Below are positions 24,401-34,936 of a DNA stretch of 64,000 nt, piece by piece (within the stretch, counting starts at the first letter, position 1; each line of letters starts with the position of its first letter). The stretch covers positions 620,001 through 684,000 of the forward strand of contig JAVHNS010000001.1 in assembly GCA_036872755.1 (NCBI GenBank), in the 5' to 3' direction. The notes beneath the pieces are model-generated. The model did no database searches, was not told the DNA's origin, and saw only the letters and a program-made list of their open reading frames with translations. Source of the stretch: Orbilia blumenaviensis. Lineage: Eukaryota > Ascomycota > Orbiliomycetes > Orbiliales > Orbiliaceae. Both the position numbers and the translations under genes were made by a program.

Positions 24401-24559
24401 AGGGAAGCACAAATCTTGGGAACCAGAGGCCCTGGGCGCCCGCCAAAAGTGGTTGATGAGGAGGAGGAGCGAAAGGAGAAGGAAAGAGAGGAACAAAGAC
24501 AGACAGAAAGAATTGCGAGGAGATTGGCGATGCAGGAAACTTTGTTTGCGGGGACATAA
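21431..24559 (+). CDS. Large AT-hook protein, putative chromatin factor
   Basis: Unrecognised family. One open frame of 1042 codons, but 22566..22628 (63 nt) has donor GTAAGT, a CACTAACG branch and a CTAG acceptor. Its removal gives 1021 residues and joins VVIMP to NYQDVADY. In order: an acidic start with eight consecutive Asp; TTLERFWQKKP (about residue 60), loosely like a PCNA-binding box; a long acidic/Ser region; a globular part at about 340-450 containing DEWEAVAIDSRWTGEDG, TYTIVYRDGHTRVVEANAIL and YLDQCYRLGMPEEFNIP, reminiscent of a Tudor or chromo-like beta fold but not assigned; six GRP-type AT-hooks at about residues 572, 597, 634, 671, 756 and 977 (RGRPRGRPS, RGRGRPP, RGRGRPRGSK, GRGRPKGSK, GPGRPPK twice); and a charged coiled coil at the C-terminus. 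Nuclear, AT-rich DNA binding is inferred. Confidence 0.85.
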   Translation: MSSGRPNYLPASTTWDYDDDDDDDDEVEGVEMPPPDQTNLQKLTAVSGATKASSSGRLISTTLERFWQKKPQRETTPTTSASTALSEARDQPKQLHAQQLQQTLQPAVSKDTSAGDGPASGYSRQRGEPQGVTSDDENDSQDEESAVALRHPTVLATSSALKKNTGPKPSKPIGGRDYGWTSMKPSSGGISTASKPFSKRDLLRQFEDTDTDSDEVMLEGGELSDEQSARRDGSDKMDEDPFYGPPDQEDKDEDETEEDDDDSDELIGFGSRRVPVFSQDPPPQQLEISGTEEDTEDTEDSNDGDGEEEDGIQTPTKTGVSGVDVTPRRSMANPNLLQDDPDELERQEERAKQEIIQEVLNKHAEAAARSNFEIVVIMRKFPFIESPFYRISLTLCTDLANYQDVADYLFNPDEWEAVAIDSRWTGEDGHVTYTIVYRDGHTRVVEANAILDHVDSQVLEDFENDLFVREENPETWYYPSLRAPGGAFAGGTGITSGTTKKRGRRSQAVRYLDQCYRLGMPEEFNIPMTDSSEDDSEQDDGIEDPVQDIAGTRSPILASQYDKFDNADAEILATIKEHESDNESWDGGRKPSRGRPRGRPSTSTRAQTMIRPTRAATKRGRGRPPLIPTRGVSNPIESRSDSTLKRNVVKASATSRGRGRPRGSKNASRVDSSASSREGTPLSFFTPTKPSSGRGRPKGSKTLPKPVTPNTPNSASENSSLSEFPISIQPVLPIRPIDLSKFPPPKSTDKSSASSSPKRTLKPTRSPKPPRTPSGARGPGRPPKAPKQEDELIEQTIRTAGANVPSNSAPPSHRRTLSAASQIPLADPERPKKRRRIRFGRDGPEEVSEDDSPRRKIVQPKTLPTQSPPKKPVEKVHKAHKPHKPQKAYKSHTPVNKLDSSNEKSVFRHEVDKIINKMLLDGAPAYHVQLCSSGPVKPTIWVRVENLQSKDAKRKVKEFEAELIRREQEAKIARDRINAQLQRDRQRLAEREAQILGTRGPGRPPKVVDEEEERKEKEREEQRQTERIARRLAMQETLFAGT

Positions 24560-25727
24560 TCCTATTGCGGGAAGATATCTTGACATAGATACATGTCCTA
24601 TTCCTCAGCATAATTGGTAGGTTGCATTTTTTTTTCTTCTTCATTTTTTGATCTTTTCCGTTCATAACCCGCATAGAGCCTTATGTAGCATCGTCATGGC
24701 GTTTTCGCGACCAGATTTCTGGAGGTTGTTGCGTTTCTTTTTTTTTGTTCCTCTTTTTTTGTAACGATATAGTATACCCGAATCAATATGTTTCTAGGCT
24801 ATAGAGCCTCGAATCCAAGTGCTAGAGTCAAAGACACTTGAGATATAGAAGGCTGTTGCAGGCTGGGCTGGCCGTCCGCTGTGAATTTTTTTGGGGCGGC
24901 GCCAGCAAGACGTGCGCCACAATAACTGGCTCAAGTAACACCCCACCACCATACGAGGCTGGCAGGTTTTTGCAGATATGTGTCAGGGCCGAGAACACCC
25001 CTCAACTTCCGAGGTTTGGTGTTCCAACGGGTAGCCTGAGACACAAAGTTTTTTTAACATCCCTGTTCTAACTGACTAACGAGACTTCAAGCTGACGAAA
25101 CGCTAAAGGACCTAAAAGCCTTCGAAAGTGAGGCGCCTCCGCTATAATTACGGTTTGCGATACAAAGATTCAAAGCCCCGTCACGATCACGGTCTATATA
25201 AATGGCTTGATGTCCAAAACTATGAATTCAACTTAAAAACAGACACGGCAGCAAAATTGAAGCAAGGGTTTTTTTTACCCCGTCCCCCTCGAATCCTTCT
25301 CTTTTCCCGCTCCCCATAAAACTTGGGAGGCGGCGACACGAGGGCCTTAAATTTAACGACAAATTAAGGTGCTTATTTGCATCGCCCGATAGGCCGAAAT
25401 TCGATTGCCCAGGCAAGGCTGCCGAAAATTGAACGACACATAGTAAGCGAAACATGAGGGACATACAGTGCATTAACGAAGGCAAAAAAAAATATTTCCA
25501 CTGCGGGTGCAGAGACTAAGCTGAGAGGCAGACCCTACCCAGAGCAACAATTTAACGGAACAAAGGCAATAAAACACAAGGAATGGATGCTAAATCCGAA
25601 AGCCCCTCCTTCAGGTCACATTTTGTTGTCTCGCAAACCAGCTGCCAGATTGCTATTTGCGGCTCCCTCGATGTCCCCTCTAGCTTGTAAGTTGAGAGAC
25701 TTTCGGTCACCTCCTTCTTGGACATGG
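24560..25727. other. Gene-poor spacer
   Basis: No supportable gene. T-rich tracts (24626-24640, 24739-24762) follow the AT-hook gene and suit its 3' end. Confidence 0.55.
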
Positions 25728-25937
25728 CTAGTTATCGTTACCTCCTTCATTTTGATTTGCTTGCTCCAGGTGTTTGTTTTCAGCTTTTAAACAAGCGTTC
25801 TGTTTATTTAGATCGGCATTTTCCATTTCGAGAGTCCCGTTAACTTGTTGAAGCTTGTCGCGTTCCGCTATCAAGCCCCTCACATCATCCATCTTTTCAG
25901 GGATGGTTTGCTGCGTGCTATCTAAAGCATTAGCCAT
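25728..25937 (-). CDS. Small coiled-coil ORF (69 aa)
   Basis: Starts at an ATG and reads almost entirely as heptads: MDDVRGLIAERDKLQQVNG, then LEMENADLNKQNACLKAENK. No zinc finger, signal peptide or membrane segment. Its layout resembles the C-terminal coils of the two zinc-finger genes at 30813 and 37009, also on this strand, so it may be a fragment or stand-alone member of that family. The end (GGNDN stop) overlaps a possible GTAACG donor, so it could be an exon. It could also be chance; short length keeps confidence low. Confidence 0.4.
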   Translation of the reverse strand: MANALDSTQQTIPEKMDDVRGLIAERDKLQQVNGTLEMENADLNKQNACLKAENKHLEQANQNEGGNDN

Positions 25938-26866
25938 TTATGATGAATCCAACGACCTCGCTGTGTCGTTTGTGCTACTGGTTTCGGGTTTCGAGTTTCG
26001 GACGTAGCAAAACGTTTCGATCGTTAATACTCGAAGATTAGTCTGGACAATTCGAGGGTATATTTCTAAGAAAGATCTGACAAGAAGTCAGAATGTTGGC
26101 TGTGGTCTGAAGCATGGCATGAATTGGTAATACTTCAGATTTCCACCGAGGGCTCTAAAGCCGGTCAGCAGACAAAACAGCCAGCGAGCAAGTTAAACCG
26201 TTATTGGCACCCCGATAAAAGAGATGTGGGGCAGTCGATAGAGGGGGGTGTCAAGGCAGTGGGAACTGTTTAACTAGCGATCAAAAGCTCGGACGAAAGA
26301 AAGGAAGAGAGAGAAAAAATCACCATAAGTCAAGATTTTGATTTTCCGGTGATTGTTTGAATTGAAGGAAGTAAAAGATCAAAGTCCCCGTCTTGTCTAG
26401 TGCAAAGTATTGCCTGATCATAACTTGGGAGCCGCATACGCCTTTTAGTGTGGTCGGTGTAGCTACTGTCTGTCTTGATTGCGTCCGGGAAAATGTAAAA
26501 GACATGGCACAACTCAGAGAATGCACGAAACTTCCCACCGGATAACAGCTCGAGCTAGCTCGGGCAAGCATTTCGACAGCCACCGAACATTGCTTTGCTG
26601 TACCAATACCCTTGTATCTTCGGCCCAGGTTGGTTCCCCAAGCTTTTCCAGCTGGAGGCTTGGAGCTGTAGCCGCCTCGGCGATTACTTGGTAGGCACGC
26701 GCACACCCGGCCATTGCATGCATTACATGGGCCCCGTATACGTTCAACCAACGAGACCACGTTCGACTAAATCTAACTAAAGATCGGACGGCTGCAACAC
26801 AATGGTTTGTGTTATTTTGATCAGCTTTTGCCCCAGACACATCACCCGAACTGAACACATTTATCG

Positions 26867-26888
26867 AGAAAGAAAGAAAGAAAGAAAA
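26867..26888. repeat. (GAAA)n microsatellite
   Basis: Five GAAA units in a row on the + strand in a gene-free region. Confidence 0.85.
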
Positions 26889-29546
26889 TAATAATTAGTA
26901 GAATGTACTTATTTCCAGGGGGCTCCTAGCCCTTTCCAGCGACAGATATATAGCGGAAATAATATACTATCATTCAGGTCCTCAGTCAAGCAAGAACTCA
27001 ACTAATTCTGCTAAAAAGCGCGAGTTTAGCATAAATCATATCAAGCTGCTAGCCCTGTTGTGGGAATGTAGCTCGACTGTGCTGCAGGGGCGTGCGAGCA
27101 ATGGTAGCCACAAATTTAAACTATCCTTATTTATTTATTTTTACGCCAGACGTCGAGCCTAATGTACTTCATCTGGGCTAGTCTTGGGTCCCAGATCTTT
27201 GACCCAGCCCATGTTCCAGACACCATTTTACATCTTTATGCTATTTACCTTAAATTTATCCAATAGACCTGGTGTTAAATTGATTCCGCTAACTAACTTT
27301 CATCATACTAGAAATAGGAGAACTGGCATCAAATAACCAGGTTCCGTTCGCTGTGGCCAAACTTAGGGGAAAGCCAGTCCCGAAGTTAATTATGCCTCGA
27401 CCACGAGTTCTGAGTACTCACGACTATCGGATTCAACGTCTCTGTCCTGATCCGGAGGCTTTTTGGTCCTTTATTTATCATTTTTAAACGTATTATTTAA
27501 TTGCTCTTCCAAAGCCTTAGACTCAAAAACCTCCAATGCGCACTGTGTCATGTGATTTTATCTGACTTATACATTCGACGGCCAGCATCAAGCTTGGCGT
27601 GGGTTTTCTGAGCCACGGTAATACTGGAGGAAATATCAGTGTCTGAATCAACATGCGCTGCATAGGTTGTTGCAATACGACCATACACCAAAGTTGTACC
27701 AGCATAGCGGAATTCATGAACATACTGAGGAATGACGTCATATATTTTAATTTGTATTACCCACTAGCAGTTTTAAACTTTAAGAAACTGGAACGAGATA
27801 CAATAACAAGAAGCCACTTTCCTATTTCGTTTGAAAGGCAGATGTCCTCGATCCTACACAGACCCGAAGGGTCTTGTAGCAACACAGAACGGGCCCTTGT
27901 GCCTAATTAGGCGGTGTGCAGCACGAAAGCGCCGTAAAGGGTTCATGGGACAAAATGGCAGTCTTTCGTGTAACACAACCTAGAGAGGGGTCGAGTTGCA
28001 CCCCGCATTATAATATTAGTGTGACGTCGAAAGAAGGTTTCTGCCATATTCCCAAACGCCTATTGTTACAAGCCTAACAGGCCAAGCAGCTAGTCTCCTT
28101 AAGAGTGGTTTTGAGGCCAGGCTTTGGATCCTAGTCCGCGACTGTTGTATTCTCCTTTTTGGTTTCAGCCGTCTCAACATCTGCAACACATTTGTACTTA
28201 CATTTGCATATTTTATGCGGATCTAATCGCTACCTCCTATATATGCTACAGACTACTTAAGTGCTTATTCTTAGATCTTCCTGAAAATCCAACATGGAAA
28301 GTTGTTGTATATGTTGTATTCCTAGATATTATATTAACACGGTGGAAGAATCCTGCCATCATATCACACAGAGATGACGTCAGTAGTCAGGAGATGTGGA
28401 CCAATTCTTATTAATTGTTGCACCGTTTGCGAGTGCGAGCTGCTAAAGCGAGCTAAATGATATATACAGTTGTGGCTCATCGGAGATTGCAGTTGCCAAT
28501 CTGCCTCTGAAATTGCGTCGCCGCCCTTAAATTGGCTCGCTTGTTTCCGGCAACCCGGTTTTGAAAATGTTTCTGGTTGATTGGCAAGCCAGGTGAGTAT
28601 CTTTAATTTATTTTATCTCGCCATGACTTGATCGGTATCAGGTCTAACTAGAGTGTAACTTACAACCAACTCGGCGCCTGGAAGTCACTTTGTGGTATAG
28701 GTACGTTACCCATAGGCCTAAGGATAGTTACCTTAAACAGAGCTGCGCGGTAGCTTCTACCAACCGACCGCTAAAAGTCTTCGAACTACGAGTTGGCTTG
28801 TGGTGCGCACGTGCATTCGATGACCGTGAGAAAAAATCGCGACATCGCAAATAAAAAGTGGCTGCCTGGTTTATGAGACCATATAGCCAAAATGAAATAC
28901 TTCCGGGAGTTACCATGGCTGAACCTTGCATTCAGGAACTCAAAATCCCAATGCGTAAACTGGGGGTTCTTTCTTTCTCCCCCCTTTTTTTTTTGGTGCT
29001 CTTGATTCTCCTATTAGGAATAATGGACTCGCTTGCTCTAGCCTGAAATTTCGAAGTGAGGGCTTAATTGTTCCTATATAGTTCGCGAAGCAAAAGGGCG
29101 CACGCCTCCGTGCCTGCATTCATGCATGAAAATGGTATAAAGACACCTATGGAATGTCCAAAGGGGTTGCTTTATATATACGGAGAGATTCAGGAATAAA
29201 TAACATTCCTAGGAAAAGCGCAATGGGCTCAGGGGATGCCTAACACGATCTAGCTCCAAATTCCATTTCCGATTTTAGCACCCAGTCTTTATGTACTATT
29301 GGAATCTGTGATGAGACTCTACAGCCTTGGCCGAGTGATCATGAAGACTCCTTGCAGCAACCTGGGCCCACCCCCTCCATGCGTACAGCTGCAAGGTGAC
29401 CCAAGCCCGGCGAATTATGATTTATGAAAGTGAATCAATAAGTCTTGGGAAAAGTATATTCTAGACGTGTTTTATGGGCCCAAAAAACAGTTAACCCTAA
29501 GCCGTGCATTGAGAAATATCGCATGTTGCGTATAGATGCGTATACG

Positions 29547-29562
29547 TTAGTCTCGGTCCCAG
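29547..29562 (+). repeat. Second copy of the 16-bp repeat
   Basis: TTAGTCTCGGTCCCAG, identical to 12877-12892 in the cryptochrome intron, with similar flanks (TATAGATGCGTA before, CGTATG after). Here it lies in gene-free DNA. Confidence 0.7.
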
Positions 29563-30812
29563 CGTATGCGTATATACACATTCCTACGCATAAGTAGTTA
29601 TCTGGCCAAATACTCACTTTGGCCGTTCGCAGCAGAAGATTGGTTTGCAATTGCACCATGAAACTGTGTTGCTACTTCCAATATGGCCAACCCGGCCCTG
29701 ACTAACCGATGCCTGAACGCGAGGGCTTGGGAAGGGATTGATACCTCATAAAAACATTTACAATAGTAATAATAAGGGAGCGAATCCGAGCCATCCTCGG
29801 ACCTAACTAGACGCTCGGAGCCTCCTCGGGTGGCTGGGCTAAAGTCTGCCCACGCATATACGCTATAGTTATCACTGGCTTTCGTATATGCATGTGCATT
29901 GGCCGAATAGACCCGAGGTTGCTATTACGGCCCACGGGACACCCGGCTGAATTCAAGGGCAATTGCGCCTTTATCGCAGTCCTTAGCGCCAAAACTGGTT
30001 AATGATTTTTTGAAGGGGCATATTCTAGGCCAATCGAAAAAGACCAGTAGGTTTCGTTCTTGTCTCTCAACCCCAATCTAGGGTGTTTCTATATATTCAC
30101 CGAGGCTGTGTTGTTTCACATGAGCTATGTAAGTACAATGCTCCGCACTGTAACTGGAACATGTACCCACCGAATCAGCAACATCGAATTGCAACCAGTA
30201 AAGCCTTAGGATTATCATAGCAGGCCACGGCAATATTCCTTGGTTAATCAGAAATGACAAAGAATTGCCTGACCAACAGCTGTTATTATTTTAGTTTTCG
30301 ATTGGCCAAGGATTGGGGTGGGGCTGCCCCATAGCCTGATCTACCACCAGTACCGGAAACGATTGCCTCGCAATCTGGCAGCCGAAGCACTCTTCCGGAA
30401 CCACACTCATGATGATCGCCATTCAGCTTGTAGGCCATCCCTCGTAGCTGACGTTAGCTCCAAACGTTCAATGTATTGGCGATTGCTAGCCTCATACTAA
30501 TTCTATGGCACGGCTTTACTATAGGGGATTCTTAGTCAACGATACATGTAGATTCAAAGGAATGATAACGAGTACCTAAAAAATGATATACAGTTGGAAA
30601 ACTAATAATTAAAATTTCGGTGCAGCCGTAATTCAAAAAGCAAGAAGGAAAAAAGGAAAGAAAAAAAGGATTGTAGAAATGAGGCCAAATACTCCTCATG
30701 TTAAAGAGCGCTCCCGTACTTTTGTCAGAAAATAAAAAAAATGAAACAAACCAAAAAATAAAGAAAGAAAAAACATGATATAGGGCATGCTCTGGGAAAG
30801 AAGCCATCCGGC

Positions 30813-31676
30813 CTAGCGCCGGGTGCTCTCCATCATTATACTCATGTATTGTCTACGCCAGACGTCGGATTCTAACTTAAGCTCTTGTTCTTTCAATTTC
30901 CCGGTTTCCTCCAGTTTTCCAGATTCCTCCTTGAGCATTTCGTTCTTCTTTACCAGGATTACATTTTCCTCTTTGAGGGCATTGTTTTCTTCGATTAACT
31001 TTGCATATTTCTCTTTGAGATCTTTGATTTCTGTTCTTAGTATATGGGCGGCGTCATCTAGTCTCTCTCGCAGAGTGGACTGGGATACCGGGGTCGGAGC
31101 ATCAACCATTACATTGTCTGGACGCTCAGCGTTGGCCTGAATCTGATTTTGCTGATTAAGTGGCTGAACCTGCTGAGGTGTGACTTGGGGAACCTGTATG
31201 TCCCTGGGGACGGCTGCTGGGGCCTGGGCCTGAGCACTCGGGCGTGGCGACCAAGAACTGGAGGTTGTGAGGAGAGGAAGAATAGATGCTCGTGACACTG
31301 TGGGGCCAGAAGGGCCTCCCGTAGGAGGCGGATGTGAATCTAAATCTATCCGCGGGGGCAGATTTCTAACAGAAACTCTGGTTTTTCGGAGTGGGCCCAA
31401 CCTCTCTATTTCCTTCGGTTTACTGACCTTTTGGCGCCTTTGGCGTGCACCAGCCGTACAAGACCTTATATGAGTCTGGAGGTTGTCTGGCCTCACAGCT
31501 CGGTACGAGCAGTCTTCGGCAGGGCAAGGAAATGCCTTTTGCCCGTGTGTACCCCAAGTATGAACCCCAAGGGTCTTCTTACTCGGTGTTTGGAAAGTGC
31601 ATAAAGGACAGGAGTATCTTTCTCCTGGTTTAGGGTCGAGTATGGGGGGTATTACTTGCACTTGCGATTCCGGCAT
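30813..31676 (-). CDS. C2H2/C2HC zinc-finger protein with C-terminal coiled coil
   Basis: A 287-residue single-exon ORF. The first ATG is at 31676; the frame is open slightly further 5' only through a TTG. Two fingers: YSCPLC...H-x4-H (Cys 23, 26; His 39, 44) and FPCPAEDC...H-x3-C (Cys 51, 56; His 69; Cys 73). A basic, Pro/Gln-rich linker follows (RQRRQKVSKPKE; QVPQVTPQQVQPLNQQNQ), then a long coiled coil from about residue 205 to the end (EEN, KKNEMLKEES heptads). Finger spacing is the same as in the gene at 37009. Probable nuclear DNA- or RNA-binding dimer; the target is unknown. There is no neighbouring gene within about 5 kb. Confidence 0.8.
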   Translation of the reverse strand: MPESQVQVIPPILDPKPGERYSCPLCTFQTPSKKTLGVHTWGTHGQKAFPCPAEDCSYRAVRPDNLQTHIRSCTAGARQRRQKVSKPKEIERLGPLRKTRVSVRNLPPRIDLDSHPPPTGGPSGPTVSRASILPLLTTSSSWSPRPSAQAQAPAAVPRDIQVPQVTPQQVQPLNQQNQIQANAERPDNVMVDAPTPVSQSTLRERLDDAAHILRTEIKDLKEKYAKLIEENNALKEENVILVKKNEMLKEESGKLEETGKLKEQELKLESDVWRRQYMSIMMESTRR

Positions 31677-33029
31677 TGAGGGTACCAAGCGGAAGAAATA
31701 AACCGTACTGAAGTCCGTATTGCATTCGGAATCTAAAAGGTGTCTACAGACTCGAGCATAGACGGAAGACGAAGCAACACAGAAAACTTTAGCTTCCTGA
31801 GGTACTGAATGCGGCGAGTCCGGGTTAACGAGGTTATGATCTGAGAAGGTTTTTTAGGATTAGACTTTGAATTCAAATAGATGGGCTTCCAAATATTTCT
31901 GGGTAGGCCTAACAATTTATAGGATTATCAGTTGGGAAAAACAGTGCTTACAAAGTATGAGTTATTTGCCTCGTTGGTTTCTAAGGAGGCAATAGGTTCT
32001 AGCCCTCAGTCTAGCCTATTACATAAGGTCGCTATCAAGTCTGAGCTTTGGAATGCATGCATGCCCGAAGTTTTATCTGGGTAGGTGTTTGTTAGCCCCG
32101 AGAGGGGTATGCGCTACCGATGAAAATCCGAACAAACCTAGTTCTAAGCAGTACTACTACGAGACTAAAGCAGTACCTACTTAACCCTGTGTATGATTGA
32201 GGCAACAACAATAAGCTTACGCGTTCCTTAAGATGGTGAACGTGTGTTTAGTTGCTGGTTAAGAAGGCAAAAGATGTTTAGTTAGATGTTGAGGAAATCA
32301 ACACTCGGTGTGCGAGGCTCGGTGCTAGGTTTTTGAGTGAATCTGTTGTGGGCTAGCTTTGCTTCTTCTTCTTCTTTTTTTTTTTTTTTTTTGGCGCAAA
32401 GGTCTACCACACCAAACCCACTGGAACTTCCCAGGTATCCAACAAGTAACCTGTACCACCTGGCTACTTAAATACATTTCGATTTTTTGAGCCCCGCGAA
32501 AACCCGCCCAATTAGTTCGATCCTTAGTACCGTCCCAAACTGGGTGTTATAATCCAGCCTCTCACCCTCCCCCTTGAACGCGTTTGATTAGGGTTAATCA
32601 ATGAACCCCCCCCCCCCCAACAATGTAATTTTAAGGCTCCCCGTGGTAGCCTGCACACGTTCATCGCCGTCCAGGAATACAATGGAGTCTCTAGCAACCC
32701 GACTTGTTTTAAAATTTTTTCCTTTCTTGTCCTTTCATTTTCGTGCCAGATTACCCAGTGCCGAGATCGCGAGACTCGTCACTAACAACACCAGTATCTA
32801 ACTGAGTTTGGTCTCGTTGGTGAGTTGGTTTTACACTTTAAGTTGTGACAACAGTACATATCACCTTGTCACCTTGCGTGTGCACCAAATCCTGTTATGA
32901 GCTCCCACTCCGATGTTCAGGTATCTTTGGTACCCCAAGCTGTCGTAGTAATACACAACTAAGCAGCACATACCTCGAAATATGCATGAACATGGGAACG
33001 AGCATATCATACTACATAATCAAAAGCCC

Positions 33030-33050
33030 AAAAAAAAAAAAAAAAAAAAA
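33030..33050. repeat. A21 homopolymer
   Basis: Uninterrupted A run in gene-free DNA, followed by further A-rich sequence to about 33070. Confidence 0.9.
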
Positions 33051-34901
33051 GCAAAAGAAAAAGAAAAAAAGACCTTTCTATCAGGAAGGCTTCTATTCAA
33101 GCGGCAGAAGGCATTGGTTCTAAATTTTGGCAGACCTCCACATGCGAGGCCACCTGTGATCAAGGGCTTCCGCGGAATTCAGGATATGGGAGCAAACATG
33201 ACCTAAAACCAGTTTCGCTATCGGAACTTAAGACTATAAGGTACAGTCTTTATCTGTCTGCGGATACGCGAACCTAAGGGTGTAAGGAGGAGGGTCAAAG
33301 ATCAAGCAAAAGGGTATAGCTGAGGCTGGTTTACCAGACTACATACAGCCCAAAGGACTTATAAGACTAAACGGATCAAAACTCCGAAGCGTATTGTCTG
33401 ATGCTAGATGTTCCGATTAAACTGTGCCACAATACTAACTTGATTTGAAAGAAAGCTGTTCAACAGTTTGTGCGTGCCTAACGTCATAACGTTAAACAAT
33501 ATTAATACAAAGGGAACACACCGCATTAACTATAACCAAACATGCCTTATCGCGGCTTAACGGCTAGGGATCATCGGTCGAAAGGCATTAGCCGGATGGG
33601 AAAACAAGGTTCTCTTGTCCGGGCCGGTGCAGGTATCGACAGTTAACCAGGGGTCAGTTGTTGAGTAGTGACATAAAAATACAGGGTACACGTACTTGTG
33701 TAGCACAGATAGCAAGCTCAAAAAAACGTAGAAGCAGCTCTGATAGAGGTCTATTGATCTCTGGATTCGAAACTCCGCTGGTTTGATTTCGAGGCACCGT
33801 TACGTAACCTCCCATATCCTTGTTAACTTTTGCAACGTTGAAAGAAGTTATACCCGGACGCCCGGTATAGCCAGGAGACAGGGCAGTACACGTCATCTAC
33901 AACTATTTCCTATCTACCCCAACTTCATGACTCTAACTCACGCTATTTTGATCCGAGTTTTAATTGGCTCTGATTGACGAGATGTTCATCTGACTCGACT
34001 ATAATAACGAGTCCACTTTTGCCAAGACAGATGTAAGTATCTATCATCAGAAGGTATGAGAGCCTATGAGCAAGTTACACGGTTTTATGAAACCATTATA
34101 AATTATGGAATAAATAAAGAATTCCATAATGTAAATAGTTTCCTCGGAAAGAGGGTTTTAATACAATCATCGAACTTCTTAAAACTCCTTCTGCATAGTA
34201 AATGTTAGGTTATGAGCCTATACGCTTCTATTTCTATGCATATATGTGTTGTAGCATGTAGGCGAAGTATGACTATAGCATTTGGCCGCCCGTACCCCCA
34301 AGAACATCCCTTATGTCGGATTGTACGGGTTGAGAAATATTTGTCTTACTATAAATACCGTAAACCCATGTAGATACTATAATGGCTATATACGAGCCGG
34401 GATAAATATAAGCCGATGCTCGTGTATCTCTGGCGACATCGCGAAGTCGAGGTCTCAGAATACCGTAATCATAATCTCAGAAAATCTAGATTCAAGTCAG
34501 ACGATGACTATTAGAAACGCGTACAGGGTGCATAGACCCACTTAGTTATATAAGTAAATACGTTTTATTAAAAAAGGATATAGAATTTGACATTTCTGCA
34601 CTTCAGTCAGAAATATTTTGGCACGAGACAATATACCATTATCCAATTTGAAAAAACCAATATGAGTCTACCACCCGAGTCCCGCGATTACGAGCTGACA
34701 CGTATTCACGAAATGGATGGCGGAGTAAGCTAATATTTGAGATTGACCTTAAATATTATTATAATCCGGCAGCTGCAGCTCCCTGTGTTAACGGGACGAT
34801 TTGGGGGGTTTCTGAGGTAAGATGAACATATAAATTATAAACCTGATGCGTGTTAAACCATGCTGACGCGTGAATAGTACTTTCTACCTTCGCTTTGTTT
34901 C

Positions 34902-34903
<2 letters not shown>

Positions 34904-34936
<33 letters not shown>
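34904..34936. repeat. T33 homopolymer
   Basis: Uninterrupted T run on the + strand in gene-free DNA. Confidence 0.9.

Larger units (their letters stand above)
25938..30812. other. 4.9-kb gene-poor region
   Basis: No intact gene recognised. Open stretches on the - strand near 26514-26858 and 27550-27740 have protein-like composition but no family signature and no clear start. A (GAAA)n microsatellite lies at 26867-26888 and a repeat copy at 29547-29562. Decayed mobile elements or lost genes are likely, but no terminal repeats were identified by eye. Confidence 0.5.

Noticed and set aside
26514..26858. - strand ORF of 114 residues
   Set aside because: Protein-like in parts, but three overlapping - strand frames are open here and none has a recognisable domain.
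28124..28414. + strand ORF with hydrophobic segments (WKVVVYVVFLDIIL)
   Set aside because: Vaguely like part of a fungal membrane protein, but the rest of a multi-helix family is missing and the start is weak.
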